Source: JBJKRF01 sp046704785
Lineage (GTDB): Bacteria; Chloroflexota; Anaerolineae; Anaerolineales; Villigracilaceae
DNA length: 22,118 nt
Reading direction: 5' to 3'
NCBI GenBank assembly: GCA_046704785.1
Contig: JBJKRF010000083.1
Location: 1-22,118 of the forward strand
The position numbers and the translations under genes were made by a program. The notes under the pieces are model-generated. The model was given only the letters and a program-made list of their open reading frames with translations. It ran no database searches and had not been told where the DNA came from. Each line of letters opens with the position of its first letter. Within the stretch, counting starts at the first letter, position 1. Below are positions 7,936 through 16,200 of the stretch, one piece after another.

Positions 7936-9834
7936 ATGCCCGTGCACAAGGAGATGGAAGGCGAGGTTTATTATCCGTCCAGAGAGGTTACTTCCCACGC
8001 AAATGCAAAGGATTGGGATAAGCTAGCAGAATTTGCGCACAACGACCTGACCGGTTTCTGGGCGAAAGAGGCGAAGGAATTAGAATGGTTCAAGAAATGG
8101 GAAAAAGTTCTCGACGACTCGAATAAACCTTTCTTCAAGTGGTTCACAGGGGCAAAAGTCAATATCGTACACAACGCAATCGACCGACATCTTAAGACAT
8201 TCCGAAAGAATAAATTAGCGCTGATCTGGCTCAGCGAAGACGGAAAAAGCGAACGTACTTTTTCCTACTATTCGCTCAATCGCGAAGTCTGCCGCATGGC
8301 AAACATTATCAAGGCCATGGGAATCCAGAAAGGCGACCGCGTGACCATTTACATGGGTCGCGTGCCTGAAATCGTCTTTGCCATGTTGGCTTGCGCTAAA
8401 ATCGGCGCCATCCATTCCGTCGTGTTCGGCGGCTTTTCGGTGGATGCGCTGCAAGGACGCATCGATGACAGCGAGTCGAAGCTGGTCATTACCTGCGATG
8501 GCAGCTACCAAAACGGGAAAGTGGTGCAACTCAAACGCATCACCGACGACGCCGTCAGACACTGCCCCTCCGTCGAGAACGTGATCGTCATCAAGCGCAC
8601 GGGCGAAGACGTCCCCATGGAAGCCGGGCGCGACCACTGGTATCACGACCTGTGCGCCCTGCCAATTGCCAATGGCAAATGCCCCACCGAGGTGCTCGAC
8701 GCCGAGGACCCACTTTTCATCCTGTACACATCCGGCTCGACCGGAAAACCCAAAGCCATCCTGCACACCCACGGTGGATACATGGTGGGCACCTACACCA
8801 CCCTCAAGTACGTCTTCGACATCAAAGACGAAGACCGCTGGTGGTGCGCTGCCGATCCGGGCTGGATCACCGGGCATTCCTACATCGTCTATGGGCCACT
8901 GCTCAACGGCGCGACCTCCTTCATGTTCGAGGGCGGGCCCACCTATCCGTACCCCAACCGTTGGTGGGCTTGCATCGAACGCTACGGGATCACCATCCTG
9001 TACACCGCGCCGACGGCGATTCGTGGGCTGATGCGCTTCGGCGAGGCCTGGCCGAACAAACACGATCTGTCTTCCCTGCGGCTGCTTGGCTCCGTCGGTG
9101 AACCGATCAACCCCGAAGCGTGGAGATGGTATTACAACGTGATCGGCAAGGAACGCTGTCCGATCATGGATACCTGGTGGCAGACGGAGACCGGCGGTTT
9201 TATGATTACCCCCACGCCGGTAGTGCCGCTCAAACCCGGTTCCGGCACCCGTCCCTTCTTCGGACAGGAAGCCGAAATCCTGAACGACGAGGGGCAACCC
9301 GTCAAGGAAGGCGAAGAAGGCTACCTGGTGCTCAAGAATCCCTGGCCGTCGATGTTGCGCACGATCTACGGCGATGACGAGCGCTACTTAAACCAGTACT
9401 GGAGCAAGTACCCCGGCAAGTACATGACCGGCGACTCGGCCAAGCGTGATAAAGACGGCTATTTCTGGATCATTGGCCGCGTGGATGATGTCATCAAGGT
9501 ATCAGGGCACCGCTTGGGAACCGCCGAAATCGAATCGGCCCTGGTCAGCCATCCAGCGGTCGCCGAGTCAGCAGCCATCGGCTTGCCGCACGAGGTGAAA
9601 GGGCAGGGCATCCACACCTTCGTCCTGTTGCGGCAGGGCGTTGCCAGTTCGCCGGAATTGGCCGAGGAACTCCGTCAACACGTGGCAACCCATCTGGGGC
9701 CGATCGCCCGCCCCGAAGACGTCACCTTCATCGACAAATTACCCAAGACTCGTTCCGGCAAGATCATGCGCCGTGTACTCAAGGCGCGCGCCTTGGGCTT
9801 GCCCGAAGGCGATACCAGCACTTTGGAAGAATAA
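7936..9834 (+). CDS. acsA: acetyl-CoA synthetase (AMP-forming)
   Basis: A 632-residue member of the ANL adenylating superfamily that converts acetate, ATP and CoA to acetyl-CoA through acetyl-AMP. An N-terminal ACAS extension (about 20-90) is present. The adenylation P-loop TSGSTGKPK begins at Thr265. The family motifs WWCAADPGWITGHSY, MDTWWQTETGGF and YMTGDSAKRDKDGYFWIIGR follow. The hinge precedes VDDVIKVSGHRLGTAEIE. The C-terminal catalytic Lys609 lies in PKTRSGKIMRR, the site inactivated by acetylation in known Acs enzymes. Length is usual for the family. The start is fixed by AGGAGG seven bases upstream. Substrate could extend to propionate, but the tryptophan-rich pocket motif WWQTETGG favours acetate. 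No pat/cobB-type regulator gene is adjacent. Confidence 0.95.
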   Translation: MPVHKEMEGEVYYPSREVTSHANAKDWDKLAEFAHNDLTGFWAKEAKELEWFKKWEKVLDDSNKPFFKWFTGAKVNIVHNAIDRHLKTFRKNKLALIWLSEDGKSERTFSYYSLNREVCRMANIIKAMGIQKGDRVTIYMGRVPEIVFAMLACAKIGAIHSVVFGGFSVDALQGRIDDSESKLVITCDGSYQNGKVVQLKRITDDAVRHCPSVENVIVIKRTGEDVPMEAGRDHWYHDLCALPIANGKCPTEVLDAEDPLFILYTSGSTGKPKAILHTHGGYMVGTYTTLKYVFDIKDEDRWWCAADPGWITGHSYIVYGPLLNGATSFMFEGGPTYPYPNRWWACIERYGITILYTAPTAIRGLMRFGEAWPNKHDLSSLRLLGSVGEPINPEAWRWYYNVIGKERCPIMDTWWQTETGGFMITPTPVVPLKPGSGTRPFFGQEAEILNDEGQPVKEGEEGYLVLKNPWPSMLRTIYGDDERYLNQYWSKYPGKYMTGDSAKRDKDGYFWIIGRVDDVIKVSGHRLGTAEIESALVSHPAVAESAAIGLPHEVKGQGIHTFVLLRQGVASSPELAEELRQHVATHLGPIARPEDVTFIDKLPKTRSGKIMRRVLKARALGLPEGDTSTLEE

Positions 9835-9870
9835 AACCGGCGTAGAAATTCTTATAGAGACTCAACTCAA

Positions 9871-9895
9871 CAGGCCAGGGATGTTCCCTGGCCTG
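9871..9895 (+). terminator. hairpin after acetyl-CoA synthetase
   Basis: A perfect 10-bp stem (CAGGCCAGGG at 9871-9880 with CCCTGGCCTG at 9886-9895) and a 5-nt loop lie 36 bp after the acsA stop. The following bases are CTATTATG, not a clear T-run, so it is either a weak intrinsic terminator or a stabilising 3' hairpin. Confidence 0.55.
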
Positions 9896-9984
9896 CTATT
9901 ATGCTTGCAATACACCCTGAAAGGCCCATCGGCTATTTGCATCGACCCAAAGCTTGTAAAATTGAGATAACAAGGAGTAATGGA

Positions 9985-10623
9985 ATGGTCGAGGAGAAAC
10001 GATCTTTCGGTTCATCTATTCAGTGGCTGGGCTCCGATGTTACCATCGGAGCGCTGATCGCCTTTTTGAGTATTTTGACCACGCTGGCGGGTTACCAAGG
10101 CTCCGTCGTCAGCGGCGCTGCAAGCGACTATAACTTGCAAGGCATGCAAACCCTGACCGACGCCAATGCCGAGTACCTGACCGCCAATCAGAATGTCATC
10201 GAGGATTATACGAGTTACGACAACTACTACATCAATCAGAATAACGCGGACCTCGCCGATTATTTCAAAGCCAACTTTTCAGACTCCCTGACCGCCAGCC
10301 TCAAACGACCCAACGGGCCGTTCGATGATCAGTATTACACCGACATGTACGCAGACGCCGGTCAGCTATCCAATAAGGCTGACAAGTTTTTCGAGCAAGC
10401 CAATCAGGCCGGAAACAGTTCAGGGGCTTTCACACAGGTCACATTGATGATGGCCATCGGGCTGTCACTTGCAGGCTGGGGTTCTTTGATCAAAGAAGAA
10501 AGCAAACTACGGGTCATCTTTTCGTTCGTCGCCTTGCTCATCCTGATCCTTGGTGGAAGCATCTTTTTGAAGGCGCTCCCACCGGGGGGGGTCAAAGCGC
10601 TGCTGACAGTATTTATCAAGTAA
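9985..10623 (+). CDS. hypothetical membrane protein with three predicted helices
   Basis: A 212-residue protein I do not recognise. The ATG at 9985 has AAGGAG seven bases upstream and is chosen over an in-frame ATG at 9901, whose extra 28 residues would run back towards the acsA hairpin. One hydrophobic segment lies at about 19-43 (TIGALIAFLSILTTLAGYQG). A long hydrophilic middle (about 45-145) rich in Asn, Asp, Tyr and Ala follows, then two closely spaced segments (about 149-168 and 176-196). The topology, one N-terminal helix, a soluble or coiled middle and a C-terminal helical hairpin, is similar to DUF4337-type proteins, but I cannot confirm membership. It follows acsA on the same strand but has a hairpin between, so co-transcription is uncertain. 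Confidence 0.7.
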   Translation: MVEEKRSFGSSIQWLGSDVTIGALIAFLSILTTLAGYQGSVVSGAASDYNLQGMQTLTDANAEYLTANQNVIEDYTSYDNYYINQNNADLADYFKANFSDSLTASLKRPNGPFDDQYYTDMYADAGQLSNKADKFFEQANQAGNSSGAFTQVTLMMAIGLSLAGWGSLIKEESKLRVIFSFVALLILILGGSIFLKALPPGGVKALLTVFIK

Positions 10624-11269
10624 TACCGCAGCCCGTATCTCCACCGATTCGCTTCCGTCGAGTCGGATGGAGCCTCATTGGGACAGAAATCGCCGGCCCG
10701 AAGAGCCTCGATGTATTGAGAAGAGGTTTTTGGCCGCGCCAAGGCCAAATTGTGAGACAAATTTGGAATTGCTTCTGCGGTTGCAGCAATTCCAAATTTG
10801 AAACCAAAAAACGTAACGCAAAGCTGCCAAGATGCCAAGTTTTTGACTTTTTCTCGCAAAAACTGGCAGAAAGACCGATTAGCATAACAACAGGGCCAAA
10901 TTCCCTAAAATCCTTGCGGCTTTGCGTCTTGGCAAGAAGATTTTGGCCTTTTTTGAAGAGAATCCAGTTTCAAATTTGGAATTGCCACTTTCTTCTCCAA
11001 GTACTTGATTTTCCGGTCGCGATAGCGTTTTTCATATTCAGACACGCTTACTGGCGCGTACTCCACTTGACCATTTAACATCTAACCACCCACGCAATCA
11101 AATGAGTCATTGCCACTGTGGCCTGCGCCGCCACACCTGCACTGCACCAAACACAGTGCGGTGCAAGTGTGCAAAACGCCTCATCTCGTTGATTCCCAAA
11201 GAGCCCGAAAGAACTATTCCAGGCCACAAGCATCCTGCCTTATAATCCAGACAAAAGGGAACCATTCTA
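10624..11269. other. repeat-rich intergenic region without a supported gene
   Basis: These 646 bp hold short imperfect hairpins instead of genes. An imperfect stem at 10639-10672 (CTCCACCGATTCG against CGAGTCGGATGGAG) could end the upstream transcript but lacks a T-run. TTTGGCC and GGCCAAA form a 7-bp dyad near 10728-10748. A 15-mer occurs three times (entered separately). A 'CGCAAAGC-GCCAAGATGCCAAG' segment near 10818-10840 recurs in inverted, imperfect form near 10915-10935. This is the look of a degraded non-coding mobile or REP-type element. Open frames across it are short and lack ribosome sites. Confidence 0.55.
10758..10985. repeat. 15-bp repeat, three copies (one inverted pair plus a third copy)
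   Basis: CAAATTTGGAATTGC is found exactly at 10758-10772 and at 10971-10985, and its exact reverse complement at 10786-10800. The first two form a perfect 15-bp stem with a 13-nt loop (10773-10785). Three exact copies within 230 bp are not expected by chance and suggest a small non-autonomous element or a protein-binding array. Confidence 0.7.
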
Positions 11270-11920
11270 ATGGATCATCCAAATGCTCCGGGCTTGCGCC
11301 TCACTGCATGGGCGCTGCTCCTCACTGCGAGTCTCCTGCTGGCCTCCTGTGGCAGTGCTGCCACACCACAACCAGACCCCAATGCGCAGATTCAAGCCGC
11401 GGTGGCAGCCACCCTGGCCTCCATCCCCACGGCGACGCCCTACCCCCTGCCCACAGCCTACCCCACGCCTACGCCGGTTCCGTTGGACGGTTTGTTCTGC
11501 GAATACGGTTTTTGTATCGGGCACTCCTCGGAAATCTATCTGGCAGACGCCAGTTCGGTGCACAACCCGGCCTCGCCTTCCACTTACGACTACGGCATCC
11601 TGTTCGGGTTCAGCCCCACCCTGTTCGTCCAGATCGTCTGGACCACCAGCGGCTCGAATTTCGATCCGCAGACGACGATGAAATATATTCTGCAGGGCCC
11701 CGAAAAAGCCGCGGGAAACATGGATACGCAGGCCATCGGCGACCTGACTGTTTACTACGAGCCGATCAACACCGTCTCAGACACACTTCAATACGGCGGC
11801 GCTGCCGCCTGGCAATGCGGCGGGCGGGATTTCGCCTGGAAGGTTTATACCCCCCAAGACGGCATGGCGCCTTCGCTGTTACAGCAGGCGCTGGAACAAT
11901 TTCGCTGCGATTCGAAATAG
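11270..11920 (+). CDS. hypothetical lipoprotein
   Basis: A 216-residue secreted lipoprotein of unknown function. A hydrophobic signal segment ends in the lipobox LLASC, with the lipidated Cys at 27. A Pro/Thr-rich spacer of TPTP type (about residues 50-72) then lifts the rest from the membrane. The remaining ~145 residues contain four Cys (in LFCEYGFCIG, AWQCGG and FRCDSK), which could form disulfides outside the cell, and many aromatic residues. I recognise no family. AAGGGA lies upstream of the ATG. The gene converges with the SixA gene; the stops are only 23 bp apart. Such Pro/Thr linkers are frequent in lipoproteins of Anaerolineae-like bacteria, but this is a weak taxonomic hint. Confidence 0.8.
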   Translation: MDHPNAPGLRLTAWALLLTASLLLASCGSAATPQPDPNAQIQAAVAATLASIPTATPYPLPTAYPTPTPVPLDGLFCEYGFCIGHSSEIYLADASSVHNPASPSTYDYGILFGFSPTLFVQIVWTTSGSNFDPQTTMKYILQGPEKAAGNMDTQAIGDLTVYYEPINTVSDTLQYGGAAAWQCGGRDFAWKVYTPQDGMAPSLLQQALEQFRCDSK

Positions 11921-11943
11921 GGAAAAGCTTACAGATGGGAGTA

Positions 11944-12459
11944 TCAGCGACTTTCGCCGATGGCAACCAGTTGCGAGGGGTACAACAACCATTCCAGTGT
12001 AGCGCAACGATCATACTTCAAGCCCGACACCAACAACTTACACAATCCGCCTTTTTTGAGTGTAATCATCAGCGACGAATCCCCCGAAAGCAGCGTGGAA
12101 ATCAGCCCGCTCAACGAAGGCTCGTGCCCGACCAGCATCAAATTCTCGATGGATAGATACTGCCGGTTGATCTCCGTGATCAATTCATCCAGATAACCCA
12201 ACGGCGTCAGGTTTTCGGTAAAGACCAGCTTATCTGACAAGTCGAGCACCTCGGCCACCACATCGGCCGTTTCGCGCGCCCGCAAATACGGACTGCTCAA
12301 AATCAAGTCCACCCGAATGCCCAACCTGGCCATTCCACGCGCCGCCTTGCGCATTTTGCTCCGTCCTTTGCCGGTCAGGGGCCGCTGGCTATCATCTTCA
12401 TAGCCCGGCAGGCCAGAATCCACTGCAATCGCATGACGCAACACATAAAGATTCATCAT
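11944..12459 (-). CDS. sixA: SixA-type phosphohistidine phosphatase
   Basis: A 171-residue member of the histidine phosphatase (phosphoglycerate-mutase-like) superfamily. The catalytic motif LRHA near the N-terminus (His9) is followed by the family pattern RPLTGKGRSKMRK, by LILSSPYLRARETA with the second Arg, and by VGHEPSLS with the second catalytic His. This short form without insertions matches SixA, which removes phosphate from phosphohistidine in HPt or PTS proteins. Its start overlaps the CHAD stop by four bases (ATGA), making it the last gene of a four-gene translationally coupled set. Acting beside a CHAD protein and two kinases, it may remove a phosphate those proteins place or hold, which is inference. 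Confidence 0.87.
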   Translation of the reverse strand: MMNLYVLRHAIAVDSGLPGYEDDSQRPLTGKGRSKMRKAARGMARLGIRVDLILSSPYLRARETADVVAEVLDLSDKLVFTENLTPLGYLDELITEINRQYLSIENLMLVGHEPSLSGLISTLLSGDSSLMITLKKGGLCKLLVSGLKYDRCATLEWLLYPSQLVAIGESR

Positions 12460-13343
12460 CCAACCTCACCATCCAGATGGGGAGCGTCTGCCTCCCACGG
12501 GAAGGCCCTCTCGGCCTCTGCCCGCCAGAAACGGTTCAAAGCATCGATCTCGGAGTTGAAAACGGCGATGAGCGTCTCGTGGCGACGCTCATATTCAACG
12601 GCAACCGGCGACGGGTCGTAGGAGCGATGCTTCTCGGCGAACTCCGCCAGGGTCGATAGAAACACTTCGGCATCCTGAATATTGCCCATCGCCGACTGAT
12701 AGTCATGCATCAACTTGAGATTCTCAAGCGGGAAGTCAGGCAGCACCGGGTGGACAATTTCCAGCGTATAACGGAACTTCTTGAAGGCGATGCGCAAGCG
12801 GTGAAAAGTGGACGGCTGCTGCGGGTCAACCGCCCCGCAGCGACGCTTCGCCGTTTGATAGACGTCGTCCACCGCCTGGAGCAAAGCCGTGCTCACATCC
12901 CGCCCGAACTTATCCTGCGCCAACAGCATTTTTCGCACTTTAGCTGTGCGACCCGACAGGGCGCCCAGTTTGAGATCGTGAACCTGCTTCCGGCCGATGC
13001 GCAACAGACGGCGTTCACGCTTCTGCAAAAAAGCCTCGAAAGGCGCCAACGCCGGCAGCACATCAATCTCTTCGGACACTTCCGCCAACATCACCTGCAC
13101 ATCGCGTAATTCGTCGAACTCATCGAGTTGATCTTTGAATAAATGCCGCAGCTTGCGGATGCGTGGGTCGGGCGACAGGCTCCGCAGCACGTCGAACACA
13201 GCCAAAAAACGGCGCGTTGCCACACGCAGGTCGTGGACGGCTTTCTCGGAAAACTCTGCGCGGCAACGTTTCAATTCGGCGCGGTAGGTCTCCCAACGTG
13301 TGTCAAAGGCATCCAGCAAAACCGCTGCGGCGTTGGAATTCAT
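12456..13343 (-). CDS. CHAD domain protein
   Basis: A 295-residue alpha-helical protein made entirely of the CHAD fold (conserved histidine alpha-helical domain). The repeated basic motifs are visible: VHDLRVATRRFLAVF (about 36-50), LRDVQVMLAE, then in the second half FHRLRIAFKKFRYTLE and MGNIQDAEVFL. The lined-up His, Arg and Lys form a strongly basic pocket that in characterised CHAD proteins binds inorganic polyphosphate. The frame is open 66 codons further upstream into the kinase gene, but the ATG at 13343 overlaps the kinase stop by four bases (ATGA) and immediately precedes the CHAD fold, so it is preferred. No CYTH (triphosphatase) domain is fused to it. It is third in the kinase-kinase-CHAD-SixA cluster, and polyphosphate binding or targeting is the likely role. 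Confidence 0.88.
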   Translation of the reverse strand: MNSNAAAVLLDAFDTRWETYRAELKRCRAEFSEKAVHDLRVATRRFLAVFDVLRSLSPDPRIRKLRHLFKDQLDEFDELRDVQVMLAEVSEEIDVLPALAPFEAFLQKRERRLLRIGRKQVHDLKLGALSGRTAKVRKMLLAQDKFGRDVSTALLQAVDDVYQTAKRRCGAVDPQQPSTFHRLRIAFKKFRYTLEIVHPVLPDFPLENLKLMHDYQSAMGNIQDAEVFLSTLAEFAEKHRSYDPSPVAVEYERRHETLIAVFNSEIDALNRFWRAEAERAFPWEADAPHLDGEVG

Positions 13344-14044
13344 TCGGTTGGAATCCCCAACAAAGTGGCAATCCGCGCCACCAGGTCTTGATGGACGGCT
13401 TCGGGCGAACGATTTCCATCGATGGTTTCGAACTGATATTCCGACTGAAGTGACTCGAAGGTTTTTTCGATGCGGCGCTGGTAACGGATAAAGCCACGAT
13501 ACATATCCACCGAACGCTGGATATCCATGCCCGATTCCCAATAATCGAGCGCGGCGTTCTTTCGGAAGGTGCGTTCGGCCAGCACGCGCGGCGGCACTTT
13601 GAGATAGAAGACGGCATCGGGTTCGACGGCGATCCCATACAGCTTAGACAGCCATTCGCGCGCGAGTCCGCGCACGATGGAACGCGCCATCAACGTGTAA
13701 ATGTAACGATCTGCCAGAACGACGAAATTGGCGCGCAAGGAAGGAATGATGACGTGCTCGAGCTGGTCGGCAAAATCGGTCATATAGAACAGGCTCATCG
13801 TCATCGGGCTGAGAGTGTTGCCGCGCTTGGCGCCTTCCAACTCGGGCGCGGCCAGTTCCGAACGCTTGATGCCAATCTCGACGGTGGCAAAGCCCTCGCG
13901 TTCCAGCCAATTGCGCAGCATCGCAATTTGCGTCGAACGCCCGGAGCCGTCGGACCCTTCGAGAACGATCAGCTTTCCCTTCAAACGCGACGGATCGACA
14001 TGGGGAATTCCACTGCCATAGTACGCTTTTCCATGACTCATCAT
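13340..14044 (-). CDS. thymidylate-kinase-like P-loop protein with Arg in Walker A (possible pseudokinase)
   Basis: A 234-residue paralogue of the preceding gene. The Walker A loop reads GSDGSGRST (residues 30-38): the lysine that contacts the nucleotide phosphates is Arg36, codon CGT at 13939-13937. The rest of the dTMP-kinase-like pattern is kept, with TDFADQLEH and LADRYIYTLMARSIVRG (Asp112-Arg113-Tyr114). An N-terminal extension of ~22 residues precedes the first strand. The REPGGT-type loop of true dTMP kinases is absent. ATG at 14044 is chosen because it overlaps the upstream stop (ATGATGA) and has TTGGAG six bases before it; a TTG at 14056 is also in frame. Since dTMP kinases dimerise, it may pair with the upstream paralogue as a regulatory or substrate-binding half. 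Reduced or lost ATP turnover is inferred, not shown. Confidence 0.78.
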   Translation of the reverse strand: MMSHGKAYYGSGIPHVDPSRLKGKLIVLEGSDGSGRSTQIAMLRNWLEREGFATVEIGIKRSELAAPELEGAKRGNTLSPMTMSLFYMTDFADQLEHVIIPSLRANFVVLADRYIYTLMARSIVRGLAREWLSKLYGIAVEPDAVFYLKVPPRVLAERTFRKNAALDYWESGMDIQRSVDMYRGFIRYQRRIEKTFESLQSEYQFETIDGNRSPEAVHQDLVARIATLLGIPTE

Positions 14045-14718
14045 ATCTGACTCCAACTATATTTAAACCGGTCGAGGTGAATTTTCTTCTGCACCAGCTT
14101 GCGAATTTCGCGCTGCTGCTCTTCGGGGCTGCGCGTTCCGTCGATGACCGTCAGGTCGAACTCGGGCACCATACGCATATACTCATCGTAAACCTTCCCC
14201 TGGAAAATTTTGAAGCTTTGCTCTACCTCGTCGGAAAAGCCCATATCCATGCCCGCTTCGTAATATTTCAACTGCGGGCGTCCTTCCAGGATGCGCCCCA
14301 GGGCAATATCGAGCGGCACCTTAAAAAACAGGCCAATATCCGGATGGACGGCGAAACTGTACAGGTTACGCAGCCAGTCGCGGTCCACGCCGCGTACCGC
14401 ATCGCGGGCAAAGGCGGTATAGATGTAGCGGTCAGCCAACACAACATATCCGGCATGGAGCATGGGCAGAATGTGACGCTCGAAGCGGTCGGCAAAATCG
14501 GTGGCATGGATGAGCGAGAAGGTCGTCGGCGTCAACAATTGTTGTTTCTTCCCGCGTTTGGTGACCTTCTTAACCAGCGGCGAGGAATTCCACTCGGTAA
14601 AGTAAACTTTGTAGCCTTCCAGTTCCAGCCAGCGTTGCAGCAAACGGACTTGCGTAGACTTTCCAGAGCCGTCCAACCCCTCTACAATAATCAGTCTTCC
14701 GGGTAAATTTTCGGGCAT
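14041..14718 (-). CDS. thymidylate-kinase-like P-loop kinase, intact Walker A
   Basis: A 225-residue P-loop kinase of the dTMP kinase superfamily. Walker A is GLDGSGKST with Lys20. The second family signature, LADRYIYTAFARDAVRG (Asp96-Arg97-Tyr98), corresponds to the DR(Y/H) substrate loop of dTMP kinases. TDFADRFERH matches the helix before it. However the REPGGT loop that holds the substrate in true thymidylate kinases is replaced by TEWNSSPLVKKVTKRGKK, a basic stretch. It is therefore unlikely to be the housekeeping tmk; another nucleotide or phosphate substrate is possible. Polyphosphate-dependent PPK2 kinases share this fold, but their own motifs are not seen. GAGGAG nine bases upstream supports the start. 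It opens the overlapping kinase-kinase-CHAD-SixA cluster. Confidence 0.82.
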   Translation of the reverse strand: MPENLPGRLIIVEGLDGSGKSTQVRLLQRWLELEGYKVYFTEWNSSPLVKKVTKRGKKQQLLTPTTFSLIHATDFADRFERHILPMLHAGYVVLADRYIYTAFARDAVRGVDRDWLRNLYSFAVHPDIGLFFKVPLDIALGRILEGRPQLKYYEAGMDMGFSDEVEQSFKIFQGKVYDEYMRMVPEFDLTVIDGTRSPEEQQREIRKLVQKKIHLDRFKYSWSQI

Positions 14719-15324
14719 AAAATATCACTCCTCAAGGCTTAATGAAACGCCAAAAGTGTCTTCGAAGAACGATTTACGCTTCAATAACATCCATTTCTCT
14801 AATTCGAGGTTACCCTTGCCACGTAAGCAGATCGTCCAGCCGGGCTTGGCCTTCTGCAATAATGCGTCGTGGACCTTCGCGCTGTGCCCAACGTCCATTT
14901 ATATCTATATCGATCAAGCGCAAGATGGCGATCAAGTTGATTACCAAACGCACAGCCCAGACGTAAATCTAGCAGAGGCGTTCTTCATAGATCGTCTTAA
15001 TAAGTCTATCACTATCTTGCATGAAAATCTTCCCGCAGAAATCCTTTTACGTCACGCAACATCTCAAATTCATCCTGTCAGATTGCATCGGGATGGTTAA
15101 ACAAAACTGTCGCCCTGAGCGATCAGTTTAGAGTGTCTTCTTGTTGATTTGAGCACATTCAGAATCGGAGAACTTCAATTATCAGCTTGCAAATTATGTA
15201 CAGGCGTCTATCGGATGCATCCGACTCGACAGGCACCCATTTCATCTTAATGGGAGGGCGTTAACGGGGAAGAAAGAACCTGTTAACGTCTTTTAAAGAT
15301 TCCCCCAAAGGAGCAAATACAAGT
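14719..15324. other. intergenic region without a supported gene
   Basis: These 606 bp lie between two minus-strand operons: upstream of the kinase cluster and downstream of the ABC permease. A 115-codon plus-strand frame (14756-15100) has no ribosome site, no recognised domain and odd composition, and is not called. A 10-bp near-perfect hairpin (CGTTAACGGG at 15259-15268, CCTGTTAACG at 15279-15288) could end the ABC operon but has no T-run on that strand. The promoter of the kinase cluster must lie here but none is convincing. The region may hold a decayed gene. Confidence 0.45.
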
Positions 15325-16200
15325 TCACAAATCACGGGCCTGAAAAATGCGCACCGCCAGGAACAAGATCACCAGCAGGTAAACGACCGCATAGACAACC
15401 ATCAACACACTGGGGACGGAGATCGTCCCGAAGGGGGACATACGGAGCACCTCTGCCAGGGGCGTCTGCATTTCGAAGGCGGCCCGATGCCACAATGCTT
15501 CACTGGGGATGATCAGGCTGGTAACGATTCCCACTTTGACGGCTGTCTGGTTCTGGAGGATCGCGCCAAATTGTTCGATCCAGCCACCGATAAAAGCCAA
15601 CCCGTAAAGTCCAAAAATGATGCCCCCCGTGGCTAACGCAGAGAACGCGCTCGAACACATCAAGGCAACGGTCATAATGAGCAGGGACTCAAAGTAAATG
15701 AGCGCCAGACCAACAGGCAGGTGGCCGGGGGCATAGCCCGTTTGCGCAAAGACGCTCAAGACGGTTCCACCCGCCGTCAGCAGGAAATATACCCCCAGCA
15801 TGGCGGCAAATCCCAACCATTTTCCAAAAACGACTTCGGCGCGGCGTACAGGCTTGGTCACGATGGTCTGAATGGTGCCGGATTCGATCTCACGCGCGAA
15901 GGCATCTGCGCCCAGGAGGGCGCCCATCGCAATAGAGAGAAAGGCGACCGCGTACAGGCCGGCAAGCAGCAGCGTGTTTTCCGTCTCGACGCTGGCGACG
16001 TTACCCAACGAGTTTGCAGCAGGGATGTTCCCAGAATCGACAGCCGCGGCCGCGGCATGATGAACCTGCGTAATAATGAAGTGGAATCCCAGTGAAAACA
16101 GCACGACGAAACACAGGCCCAGGACCACCCCTGTCAAGACGATTCGTCGACGGATGGCTTCGCGGAAGGTCATACGAGAAAGCGTCCAAACATTCTTCAC
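15325..16200 (-). CDS. ABC-2-type transporter permease
   Basis: A 291-residue integral membrane protein of the ABC-2/NosY-like type. The cytoplasmic start VWTLSRMTFREAIRRRI is typical of this permease group. It is followed by a first helix at about 21-45, a soluble loop with Ala/Asn-rich sequence (about 47-72), then five further hydrophobic segments. ADAFAREIESGTIQTIVTKPVRRAEVVFGKWLG is the coupling-helix region characteristic of ABC-2 permeases, which contacts the ATPase. A last helix is near the C-terminus (VVYAVVYLLVILFLAVRIF). The substrate is unknown. Its start overlaps the ATPase stop by four bases (ATGA), so the two are translated together and form a transporter. It is the last gene of the sigma/anti-sigma/ABC operon. 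Confidence 0.88.
   Translation of the reverse strand: MKNVWTLSRMTFREAIRRRIVLTGVVLGLCFVVLFSLGFHFIITQVHHAAAAAVDSGNIPAANSLGNVASVETENTLLLAGLYAVAFLSIAMGALLGADAFAREIESGTIQTIVTKPVRRAEVVFGKWLGFAAMLGVYFLLTAGGTVLSVFAQTGYAPGHLPVGLALIYFESLLIMTVALMCSSAFSALATGGIIFGLYGLAFIGGWIEQFGAILQNQTAVKVGIVTSLIIPSEALWHRAAFEMQTPLAEVLRMSPFGTISVPSVLMVVYAVVYLLVILFLAVRIFQARDL

Noticed and set aside
8215..9297. 360-codon minus-strand frame
   Set aside because: Antisense to acetyl-CoA synthetase; its length comes from the codon bias of the real gene.
13344..13541. Upstream extension of the CHAD protein
   Set aside because: It lies inside the kinase gene in another frame; the ATG at 13343 overlapping the kinase stop gives the normal family start.
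13340..14718. Polyphosphate kinase 2 identity for the two P-loop kinases
   Set aside because: The fold is shared, but the PPK2 Walker A (GxDAAGKGG type) and Walker B loop are absent; signatures match the dTMP kinase group.
14756..15100. 115-codon plus-strand frame between the two minus-strand operons
   Set aside because: No Shine-Dalgarno, no recognised motif, poor protein-like composition; kept only as a possible remnant.
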